Shown in pieces: positions 1 through 6,538 of a stretch of DNA of 14,081 nt (position 1 is its first letter; each line of letters starts with the position of its first letter). Below the pieces are notes generated by a model that ran no database searches, had not been told where the DNA came from, and saw only the letters and a program-made list of their open reading frames with translations. This DNA is from Gammaproteobacteria bacterium. Lineage in GTDB: Bacteria > Pseudomonadota > Gammaproteobacteria > Pseudomonadales > UBA7434. Made by a program: the position numbers and the translations under genes. The stretch is from positions 1-14,081 of the forward strand of contig JAJRPK010000212.1 of assembly GCA_024280785.1 (NCBI GenBank). The letters are read 5' to 3'.

Positions 1-181
1 ACATAAATATTAAAATACGGCCTCAAAAAAACTACAATTACCCCAACTTATAATAAAAGCGGTGAGCAAATTCTATTTATGAGTTAATGAATTTGTCGCC
101 GTTAGCGGCCAGAATACTTGATTCTATTATTCGATAAAGGTAAGTTAATCAAAGAGTTACAGTTCAGAGAGGTGTCGGTTT

Positions 182-697
182 TTGTCAAAATGGGTAGATA
201 AATTTGTCTTTGCCGCCTCCGTCATATTGATGCTGCAAGTTCCGCAGCTCGTAGACCAGTATCAGCAGTTTTTGGCTGGGTATTTTGAGGCAACTCGGCT
301 CCAGGTAGAGGGTTATCGGGCTACGGCTGAAAAGCATGGATACGCTGATATTCGAGCGATGATCGAGGTACATCTGACTAACAATGTGGCGAGCGTCAGG
401 ACTGATTCACAGCAAAAACTGAATACACTACAAGATTATGAAGACATCAAGCGTGGAATGGCCATTTTTGCGAGTGAAAACATATTAACAAAGGCGCTCT
501 ACATGCTTGCTCCTGGCCGTTATGGTTTTCTTGAAAAAACGCTCTCAAATTTCACTTTTGGCATTCCCGTTTCTTTGAACGGTTTATTGTTTGGTGTAAT
601 AGCAGGTATCGTACTAAGTTCTACTTTAACGCTGCCGTTTGTATGGTCATTTCGACTCGTTAAAAACCGAAAACATGAAGTAGAAAATTTGTCGTAG
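182..697 (+). CDS. DUF2937-like small inner-membrane protein
   Basis: A 171-residue protein of unknown function whose pattern fits the DUF2937 family; this is recognised by eye, not by a search. It has a hydrophobic N-terminal segment (about residues 8-20, followed by QVPQ and a Gln/Tyr-rich stretch). The middle part is soluble and helical (about 25-120). A second hydrophobic segment (about 133-155) is followed by a basic tail, R-L-V-K-N-R-K. This suggests two membrane segments with the central helices on one side of the inner membrane. The start is a TTG, chosen because GAGAGG (167-172) lies 9 bp upstream and because this start supplies the whole first membrane segment; the next in-frame Met (residue 17) would cut it. 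It stands alone, 110 bp before the SDR gene, and nothing links it to the catabolic genes that follow. The function is unknown. Confidence 0.72.
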   Translation: MSKWVDKFVFAASVILMLQVPQLVDQYQQFLAGYFEATRLQVEGYRATAEKHGYADIRAMIEVHLTNNVASVRTDSQQKLNTLQDYEDIKRGMAIFASENILTKALYMLAPGRYGFLEKTLSNFTFGIPVSLNGLLFGVIAGIVLSSTLTLPFVWSFRLVKNRKHEVENLS

Positions 698-755
698 GAA
701 ATCGGTCGCTGTTGATCTCAATTATTTGTTTTATCCACAAGTATTTATTGTTAGA

Positions 756-785
756 TTGCCTTAATGGGTTAACTTTAGTTATAAA
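756..785 (+). promoter_or_regulatory. possible sigma70 promoter for the SDR gene
   Basis: TTGCCT (756-761) and TATAAA (780-785) resemble -35 and -10 boxes with an 18-bp spacer. Transcription would start near 792, leaving a leader of about 16 nt that just includes the ribosome binding site AAAGG (795-799). The match is moderate and the surroundings are AT-rich, so chance similarity is possible. Confidence 0.3.
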
Positions 786-807
786 TTAAAAAATAAAGGT
801 TATAAGT

Positions 808-1602
808 ATGCAAAGGTTAAAAGGTAAAATCGCTTTGGTTACTGGTGCAGCTCAAGGGACGGGAGCGGCAATCGCTCGTCATTTTGTTGCCGAAGGTGCG
901 CGGGTAGTATTGACAGATGTACAGGACGAGATAGGTGCTGATTTAACAAAAAAGTTAGGCGGTCAGGCTCGCTATATTCATTTAGATGTTTGCAGTGAAG
1001 ACGATTGGCAGCGGGCCATCGAACTAACGAAAAAAGAATTTGGTCCGCCTTCTGTACTGGTAAATAATGCAGCTTTATTACATTTGGGGCCATTGGAAAC
1101 AACTACCCGAGAAATTATGGATCGAGTTATTGGCGTCAATCAGATCGGCCCTTTATTAGGGATAAAAGCAGTACTCCCCTCGATGAAAGAGTTGGGTATG
1201 GGGTCCATCGTTAATATTGGTTCAATCGACGGTGTTATGCCCGGTAATCATGGAATTATTGCCTACAGTTCCAGTAAGTGGGGGTTGCGAGGTATTACCA
1301 AGGTGGCTGCTATGGAGTTAGGACAGTATTCTATTAGAGTTAATATAGTCAACCCGGATTCGGGCAATCCACTTATGTCCCGTCCCTTTGTTCCTGAGTC
1401 GGTATCTGACGATCAGATTAAATTGGGCGCTAAGGCATACAGTAGTCAAACATTGACGCCGACGTTTGACAAGCAGCGAGTCGATGAAATTGCCAGCATG
1501 GTGTTGTTTTTAGCATCGGATGAGAGTTCTGCGTGCTCTGGTGGGGATTACCCCGTCGATGGTGGATACACGGCAGGGCATATGACCAACGCTAATAGCT
1601 AA
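808..1602 (+). CDS. SDR oxidoreductase, 3alpha,20beta-hydroxysteroid dehydrogenase-like
   Basis: A 264-residue classical short-chain dehydrogenase/reductase, expected to interconvert a secondary alcohol and a ketone with NAD(H) in the cytoplasm. The nucleotide-binding motif T12-G-A-A-Q-G-T-G19 is followed by an acidic residue at the end of beta2 (D37), which in this family favours NAD over NADP. L59-D60-V61 and N86-N87-A88 are the usual adenine-side motifs. The catalytic tetrad is N111, S139, Y153 and K157 (Y-S-S-S-K). The body (HLDV, EEDW-like, VLPSMK, SKWGLRG, AAMELG, IRVN, VDGGYT) closely resembles bacterial 3alpha(20beta)-hydroxysteroid dehydrogenases, as recalled by eye. One oddity is that the usual P-G turn after IRVN is N-P-D-S-G-N-P-L-M, so Gly is replaced by Asp. 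The start ATG has AAAGG 8 bp upstream. The substrate could be a steroid or another cyclic alcohol. Confidence 0.93.
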   Translation: MQRLKGKIALVTGAAQGTGAAIARHFVAEGARVVLTDVQDEIGADLTKKLGGQARYIHLDVCSEDDWQRAIELTKKEFGPPSVLVNNAALLHLGPLETTTREIMDRVIGVNQIGPLLGIKAVLPSMKELGMGSIVNIGSIDGVMPGNHGIIAYSSSKWGLRGITKVAAMELGQYSIRVNIVNPDSGNPLMSRPFVPESVSDDQIKLGAKAYSSQTLTPTFDKQRVDEIASMVLFLASDESSACSGGDYPVDGGYTAGHMTNANS

Positions 1603-1616
1603 TAGGGAGGGGTGGT

Positions 1617-1811
1617 ATGGCCTTTGGATTCAAGATAGACTCCAATTTGCTAGAAATGAATTAATGGTGTAGTGGTGTTTTTGATATGGAACTTTAGGCG
1701 CAAGCTGATGAACTTACTAATATCGTTAGGCATCTAGAGGGTTTTAAATCTAAAAGGTATGAAGTCATAACCGGGATATCATTCAAAATAAGAAAAATAT
1801 TTTGCAAGTGA
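1617..1811 (+). pseudogene. possible decayed reading frame with two in-frame stops
   Basis: The 351-bp gap after the SDR gene has no intact gene, but one frame looks partly protein-like. A strong Shine-Dalgarno stretch (AGGGAGGGG, 1604-1612) precedes ATG 1617, which opens 15 codons to TAA (1662-1664). The same frame continues to TAG (1695-1697) and then runs open for 37 codons to TGA (1809-1811). That last part reads ADELTNIVRHLEGF and then KRYEVITGISFK, which looks like ordinary folded protein. No family was recognised. It could be the remnant of a real gene, a mini-ORF plus chance, or a regulatory leader. The rest of the gap (1812-1953) is AT-rich with no clear signal beyond the ribosome binding site of the next gene (AGGA, 1944-1947). 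Confidence 0.25.
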
Positions 1812-1953
1812 GGGTAAACCGACGAATGGTATGAAACTGTAGGGTAATGGTCGTCATTAAAATAATACATTGAACGTGGCAGTAGCAGAAATACAACAAG
1901 TAATAGAAATAAAATAAACTGCTGAGGCTATCAACTTTTAAGTAGGACGTAAT

Positions 1954-2700
1954 ATGCAATCTAGCCAAGATAAGCTTTATGTCAATAGTCACTCGATGAC
2001 GCAGGATTCGCAATGTTGTTGCGGTAAAAACGTCCGTTTTGGCGATTGTTGTGGTAGCCTTGCGCTCGATCGTGAACCGCCGCGAATGGTTCGTGTTGTG
2101 CGTAACTTTGTTTCTGAACCTGAGCGTTTAGAGCTGCTGGAATTTGCTGAACAGCAAGAAAGAATTTGGTTAACGATTGTCGACAAAGAAAAATCTACGC
2201 AAACAACGAAGGTGGCTAAGTTAGATCCTGGCAGGGTAACTCAAACGGTAAATATGGCTGGTCGTAATGCCCAATTGCAAACTATTTTTCGACAGGGATT
2301 GCTTGAATATGTCGCCCCTTTTTGCGGTATGAAGCCTGATTTTTTCGAGCCGCCCTATGTGTTGCGTTACCAAGAGGGCGGTAAGTATAACGAGCATGCT
2401 GATGGTGAAGAGTTTGATCGAGAAGCGCGCCGCTGGTTTCGGATATTAGACCGCGATGTCAGCATGCTTTTGTATTTGAATGATGACTATGAAGGTGGCG
2501 GACTCAAGTTTGTTCATTTTAACTATACGTTTCAACCACAGGCTGGGGATTTTGTATTTTTTCCTTCCAATCATCTGTATAGCCATGAATCAATGCCGAT
2601 AATATCGGGGATTAAATGGGCAGTGGTTTCCTGGGGTTCACTAGAAGGGACGCCTAGAGTCAATTCAGGGAAGGCTTGCGATCATCTAGTTCAAGTTTAG
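1954..2700 (+). CDS. SEC-C motif plus prolyl-4-hydroxylase-type 2OG-Fe(II) oxygenase
   Basis: A 248-residue Fe(II)/2-oxoglutarate dioxygenase. Such enzymes use O2 and 2OG to hydroxylate (or otherwise oxidise) a substrate, releasing succinate and CO2. The N-terminus carries C21-x-C23-x8-C32-C33, an exact match to the SEC-C zinc-binding pattern also found at the SecA C-terminus. The double-stranded beta-helix has H148-A-D150 and distal H211 as the Fe triad, with K221 ten residues after H211, the position that usually binds the 2OG carboxylate. The intervening LLYLN, YEGGGLKF and GDFVFFPSNHLYSHE blocks are typical of the P4H branch, and GGGLKF plus H-E-S favour hydroxylation of a peptide or small molecule rather than DNA repair. 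AGGA lies 6 bp upstream of the chosen ATG. M15 is an alternative start that would still keep the SEC-C motif. It has no signal peptide. The substrate is unknown. Confidence 0.9.
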   Translation: MQSSQDKLYVNSHSMTQDSQCCCGKNVRFGDCCGSLALDREPPRMVRVVRNFVSEPERLELLEFAEQQERIWLTIVDKEKSTQTTKVAKLDPGRVTQTVNMAGRNAQLQTIFRQGLLEYVAPFCGMKPDFFEPPYVLRYQEGGKYNEHADGEEFDREARRWFRILDRDVSMLLYLNDDYEGGGLKFVHFNYTFQPQAGDFVFFPSNHLYSHESMPIISGIKWAVVSWGSLEGTPRVNSGKACDHLVQV

Positions 2701-2713
2701 TTATGGTGCAGAC

Positions 2714-2734
2714 AATATTTATTTCATAAATATT
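2714..2734. promoter_or_regulatory. AT-rich perfect palindrome in the gap before the LLM gene
   Basis: AATATTTAT and ATAAATATT form a perfect 9-bp inverted repeat around TTC, 14 bp after the stop of the 2OG oxygenase gene. It could fold in RNA, but it lacks GC pairs and a T-run, so it is a poor intrinsic terminator. An operator or a simple AT-rich coincidence are equally possible. Confidence 0.3.
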
Positions 2735-2833
2735 CTTAATATACATCGGCTGGATTCATGCATTCCAATTCCCGATATTGGCATCTCGCCTCTATTATTT
2801 ACTGACTCATAACTTATTTAGGAGAACTGGTTA

Positions 2834-3829
2834 ATGCCATTGTTAATGACTCGCTATGATTTAAGGCGGCCAGATTTTTGTACGGCATCGAGGTCTGAGC
2901 TGTATAAAACGGCTATAGATCAAGTTGCCTGGGCAGATCGCAATAACTTTTTAGCAGTGGTCGTATCTGAACATCATGGCGCTGCGGATGGCTATTTACC
3001 TGCGTCGCGTGTGATGGCGGCAGCAATGGCGGCGAGAACCAACAACATTCAAATTCATTTGTCGGCACTCATTGCGCCTTTACACGATCCGGTGCGGATG
3101 GCTGAAGATCTAGCTGTCTTGAGTTTGCTGAGCGACGGTCGGGTTATGCCTATACTCAGCGCGGGCTATCGTGAAGAAGAATTTGCTGCCATAGGAAAAA
3201 CACTGGGAGACCGTAAAAACTATATGGACATGATTATTCCATTTTTACGTCAGGCGTTTACCGGCGAGCCTTTCGAGTACGAGGGCAGAGAAATTGTTAT
3301 CACACCAAAGCCTGATGTGGTGCCTATGTTGATTATGGGTGGAAGTAGTAAAGCCGCTGCGCTTAGGGCGGCACGCGATGCCGATTATTTTATTCCTACA
3401 GTGCCTGAAGTCTACGAAATTTATCGAGAAGAACTAAAACGTTTGGGCAAAGCTGACACGGGAGCGACAGCAAAAGCACCGAGTACAGTGTATTTTGTAG
3501 CGGAAAATCCCGACGAATATTGGGATAAACTCGCTCCACACGCAATGCATGAACAACATTCTTACGCAGAGTGGGCCGAGAAGTCGGGAGTTTCTTCACC
3601 GTACAATTTTTATGCCGATAATAATAGCTTGAGAGACAGTGGAAAGTACTCGGTTTTAACTTCATCAGAGATGATTGAGACTATTAATGGTATGCATAAA
3701 GGGGAACCAATGATTTTGTCCCCGCTGGTGGGGGGCTTTGACCCAGAACTATCATGGCAAAGTTTAAGATTATTTGAGTCTGAAGTATTCCCGTTCATCG
3801 CTGAAAGCACAACCGGTGCTTTTAAATAA
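2834..3829 (+). CDS. LLM-class flavin-dependent oxidoreductase (luciferase-like)
   Basis: A 331-residue luciferase-like TIM-barrel flavoenzyme of the group that uses FMN (or F420) for monooxygenation, hydride transfer or Baeyer-Villiger-type chemistry. Recognisable blocks are S45-E-H-H48 with the following GYLPASRV strand, the conserved L-S-A-L-I-A-P-L-H-D-P-V-R-M-A-E-D block, the D-G-R-V phosphate-side region, G-Y-R-E-E-E-F, and the flavin-phosphate-binding G-G-S-S strand near residue 175. The C-terminus ends in a typical PLVGG...SLRLFESEVFPF pattern. AGGAGA (2820-2825) lies 8 bp before the ATG. It sits 34 bp upstream of a sulfotransferase on the same strand, so both are probably co-transcribed. 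Whether the flavin is FMN or F420, and the substrate, cannot be told from sequence; a partner flavin reductase is not encoded here. Confidence 0.93.
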   Translation: MPLLMTRYDLRRPDFCTASRSELYKTAIDQVAWADRNNFLAVVVSEHHGAADGYLPASRVMAAAMAARTNNIQIHLSALIAPLHDPVRMAEDLAVLSLLSDGRVMPILSAGYREEEFAAIGKTLGDRKNYMDMIIPFLRQAFTGEPFEYEGREIVITPKPDVVPMLIMGGSSKAAALRAARDADYFIPTVPEVYEIYREELKRLGKADTGATAKAPSTVYFVAENPDEYWDKLAPHAMHEQHSYAEWAEKSGVSSPYNFYADNNSLRDSGKYSVLTSSEMIETINGMHKGEPMILSPLVGGFDPELSWQSLRLFESEVFPFIAESTTGAFK

Positions 3830-3850
3830 ATTATGTTATGCAGCTAGTAT

Positions 3851-3854
3851 AGGA
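3851..3854 (+). promoter_or_regulatory. Shine-Dalgarno AGGA that fixes the sulfotransferase start
   Basis: The open frame extends upstream to a TTG at 3774 inside the preceding gene, but AGGA here lies 9 bp before ATG 3864. The extra 30 residues of the longer frame overlap the flavoenzyme coding region and look like its shadow. ATG 3864 is therefore preferred. Confidence 0.7.
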
Positions 3855-3863
3855 AAAATATTT

Positions 3864-5108
3864 ATGGCCGACGATATCTATATGAACGATTTAGCCAATC
3901 CAATATTGACTGACGTTCAAAAAATGGCGATAGAGTACGGAAAAACACTAACAGTTGATCTGAGCAGGCAGTCCATAATGGCTGAAGCTGAAGTTAAAGC
4001 CGGCATGAGTGATTGGGGTCCACTAGATTTTATAGAACGGCTAGATTTACTTTGTGATGAATGGAACAGTGATAAAGGGTTAAATGGAATCGGCCTGCTG
4101 AGCCTTCGTAACAAACTGTTGCAACACGCTACAAGTCGATTGCTGATACAGGATCAATTTAATCAGCACCCGGAAATTTTGGACTTTAAGATCGAGCGAC
4201 CTATTATTGTTGCGGGTCTGCCTCGTTCGGGTACAACACACCTGCTGAATTTAATGGCTGCTGATTCCCGGTTACGGTCATTGCCGCTGTGGGAGAGTTA
4301 CGAACCGGTTTCTATACCGGGCGAAGGGCTACTCGATGATGGCACCGATCCTCGTTATCAACGTTGTGCAGATACTTGGGATGCGATGCAGGCCACGTCA
4401 CCTTTTATAGCGGCTATGCATCCTATGAACCCTGACCATATCCATGAAGAGTTAGAGTTAATGGGGCCGAATTTTGGTTCTTATAATTATGAGTGGTTAA
4501 GTTATTCACCACGTTGGCGAGACCATTATTACTCTGAAGATCAAACTTACCAATATGAGTACATGCGAGATGTACTTAAACTACTGACTTGGCAGCAACG
4601 GGATACCGATATGCCCACGCGCTGGGTTTTAAAGTGCCCTCAACATTTAGAGCAACTAACGGTTTTACATAAAGTCTTTCCCGATGCGACGATTGCGACC
4701 ACTCAACGAGATCCCGTTGCCGTCATCCAGTCGGCGATCACAATGCTGGCCTACGGGCAAAGATTGAGCCGAGATAAAGTCATGATCGGCCAACTGGCCG
4801 ATTACTGGACGGAAAGGGTAGAGCACTTACTTCGTGCTTGCGTTAACGATTTACCAAAGTTGCCACAGGATCAATGTATTAATGTTCCTTTTAAAGAACT
4901 CATTAGTGACGATGTGGGAACCGTTGAAAAAATCTATAAAAAGGCGGGGCTGGAAATGAATGATCTGGCTCGAGAGGAGTTGAGTGGGTTTGTCGATGAT
5001 CATAAAGGGGCTTATGGTCGAGTTGTGTATAACTTGCAAGAGCAGTTTGGAATTGACCCGGAAAAATTGCGAAAACGCTTTGATTTTTATAGTGAGGCTT
5101 TTCCTTAA
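3864..5108 (+). CDS. PAPS-dependent sulfotransferase, Sulfotransfer_3 type (first copy)
   Basis: A 414-residue cytoplasmic sulfotransferase expected to move a sulfuryl group from PAPS to a hydroxyl (or amine) acceptor. The 5'-phosphosulfate loop is G118-L-P-R-S-G-T-T-H126. The 3'-phosphate site is T280-Q-R282-D-P...S290, with the classical Arg-x7-Ser spacing. Between them lies R253-W-V-L-K-C-P-Q-H, which in this family carries acceptor/PAPS-contacting Lys and His residues. The N-terminal 100 residues are a helical cap typical of the PF13469-like long form. The C-terminal EQFGI block is shared with the second sulfotransferase of this window. It follows the LLM flavoenzyme by 34 bp, suggesting sulfation of the flavoenzyme product or of a related alcohol. 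The acceptor is unknown. It converges on the 2OG oxygenase gene, leaving only 14 bp between the two stops. Confidence 0.93.
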   Translation: MADDIYMNDLANPILTDVQKMAIEYGKTLTVDLSRQSIMAEAEVKAGMSDWGPLDFIERLDLLCDEWNSDKGLNGIGLLSLRNKLLQHATSRLLIQDQFNQHPEILDFKIERPIIVAGLPRSGTTHLLNLMAADSRLRSLPLWESYEPVSIPGEGLLDDGTDPRYQRCADTWDAMQATSPFIAAMHPMNPDHIHEELELMGPNFGSYNYEWLSYSPRWRDHYYSEDQTYQYEYMRDVLKLLTWQQRDTDMPTRWVLKCPQHLEQLTVLHKVFPDATIATTQRDPVAVIQSAITMLAYGQRLSRDKVMIGQLADYWTERVEHLLRACVNDLPKLPQDQCINVPFKELISDDVGTVEKIYKKAGLEMNDLAREELSGFVDDHKGAYGRVVYNLQEQFGIDPEKLRKRFDFYSEAFP

Positions 5109-5122
5109 AGTTGGCTTTTGGT

Positions 5123-6484
5123 TTAGCTGATAGCACCGTCAAAATCTTCGTTAACAAAATGGTAGAAGCAGGCAATTACTCGTTTACCTTTGGGAAGTTC
5201 ATCGCGCCAGTGTTTTATATCTGTGCCTTTGTAAAGTAACCCATCGCCTATAGCCATATTTACGGGCGTTGTTTTATTTTTTAGCTCTAGATATATGGGC
5301 CAAGGGTCTACCGTCTCGTTCTCATCTTTATTTGTCTCGTCGTACATGTCTATAACCAGAGATAAATTGTATTGGCATTGAGGGCGGTCGACGTGTTTTC
5401 TCAGCACCGACCCGGCAAGATAGCAGCCGAGAAAACAGTAAGTAGCAAGAACTTTTTCTCCGACGATAATGCTAACGAGTTTAGCTAATCGATGGTGCAG
5501 CGAAGAGGTCACGGGCTCGTTATGCATGGACATTCTGCGGTCAACTTGAGTATCGCCAACGGGTCCGAAATAGCCTGGGGTGATGAGTGAACGGACATGC
5601 GTTTGCAACGATCGCTGTTGTGCCGGAGCGATGACTCCTACTAAAGTAGCATAGGCGTTCCGTCTATAAGTTAGTTTTGCCACGCTGATTTTTTGTTTCC
5701 ATTCTTGCTTACGTTGTTTGACCGTTTCGATAGCTGAGCGTTGCTTTGAATGGGTAATTAGTGCTGCCAAGTTGCTTTCTGGAACAGTACATGCGTGAAC
5801 AAGCCGGGTTCCAGCATCACATGACCAGATAATATTTGACGAGGATAACTCGGGAATTTGCCTGCCGAGTAATTTTAAAACCTTGTCCGGTACGGGATCT
5901 CCTGCAGCTTGAATAAAAATCTGTTCGGCCGTTTCAAGTTCCGCAACCCAATGATCTGATGCTTGAGGCAAGGGATACATGATACTTGCTGGGGGTAAAT
6001 CTTCGACGACGGCTCCTGTTTCCAGCAGCGTATCAATAGCCTGTGTGGATAATTGACTCAAGTCGTTAGAAACATCTTGGTCCTGTAATGCAGAAAATAG
6101 CCAGATACTTGCTTCGATATGGGCATTCAGGTCATAGACCATGCGGCGAGAAGGTGCGTTTAGGTGGCGAGAAAAAACAGTTATAGATATCGAAATATTC
6201 TCATTAAGGTTAATAGCTTCTGGTTTGTCGGCGAGCGTATTTAATAAAACGATGCCATTATTGTGGAGTTCTGTCGCTAATTCCGGGGGGATAGCGCGGT
6301 AGGCGTTAGTTCGGTCCTTTTTTGAACATTGGGACAGGACAAGTTTTTTCAGAACAGGATATCGCACCAAAGAGTAATCATATTCTGCATCGCTTTGACC
6401 GCTTTGGTTGGGAACTTTAAAGTTCACTCTCAAAATCAACGAGGGATTAAGGTGCAAATTCCCGGCAATCATTGTTTTCTTCAT
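5123..6484 (-). CDS. large 2OG-Fe(II) oxygenase with long unrecognised N-terminal region
   Basis: A protein of 453 residues from ATG 6484. The C-terminal third is a 2OG-Fe(II) oxygenase. K-H364-V-D366-R gives the HxD pair, preceded by YLAGSVLR (the Y-x-x-G-x-x-L-x-x-H lead-in). H425 is the distal ligand and R435 lies exactly ten residues later, the 2OG-binding position; GDGLLYKG is the usual strand before the distal His. The roughly 330 residues before it match no family recognised by eye and contain no clear membrane segment or signal peptide. The start is uncertain. TTG 6538 directly follows the TAG of the upstream Mo enzyme (471 residues), ATG 6484 is the first ATG, and ATG 6469 is also possible; none has a strong ribosome binding site, so translational coupling is likely. 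It is co-oriented with the Mo oxidoreductase and surely co-transcribed. The substrate is unknown. Confidence 0.85.
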   Translation of the reverse strand: MKKTMIAGNLHLNPSLILRVNFKVPNQSGQSDAEYDYSLVRYPVLKKLVLSQCSKKDRTNAYRAIPPELATELHNNGIVLLNTLADKPEAINLNENISISITVFSRHLNAPSRRMVYDLNAHIEASIWLFSALQDQDVSNDLSQLSTQAIDTLLETGAVVEDLPPASIMYPLPQASDHWVAELETAEQIFIQAAGDPVPDKVLKLLGRQIPELSSSNIIWSCDAGTRLVHACTVPESNLAALITHSKQRSAIETVKQRKQEWKQKISVAKLTYRRNAYATLVGVIAPAQQRSLQTHVRSLITPGYFGPVGDTQVDRRMSMHNEPVTSSLHHRLAKLVSIIVGEKVLATYCFLGCYLAGSVLRKHVDRPQCQYNLSLVIDMYDETNKDENETVDPWPIYLELKNKTTPVNMAIGDGLLYKGTDIKHWRDELPKGKRVIACFYHFVNEDFDGAIS

Positions 6485-6538
6485 ATCTATATCAGTCGTA
6501 GTAGCGTATTTGACAGCCTTATTTTCAGCATAGGACAA

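Noticed and set aside
1..181. Search for a promoter, RNA gene or upstream gene end at the left edge.
   Set aside because: The sequence is AT-rich with no clear promoter boxes or RNA fold; only the GAGAGG ribosome binding site (167-172) is convincing.
1783..2013. A 76-codon open frame on the minus strand in the gap before the 2OG oxygenase gene.
   Set aside because: It overlaps the start of a well-supported gene, has a low-complexity Tyr/Phe/Leu-rich composition, and matches no protein pattern.
3774..3863. Thirty-residue N-terminal extension of the first sulfotransferase from a TTG.
   Set aside because: It overlaps the flavoenzyme coding region and ATG 3864 has a proper Shine-Dalgarno.
6485..6538. 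TTG start giving 18 extra residues on the second 2OG oxygenase.
   Set aside because: It was not chosen as primary because there is no ribosome binding site and TTG is a weak start, but it stays possible through coupling to the preceding stop.
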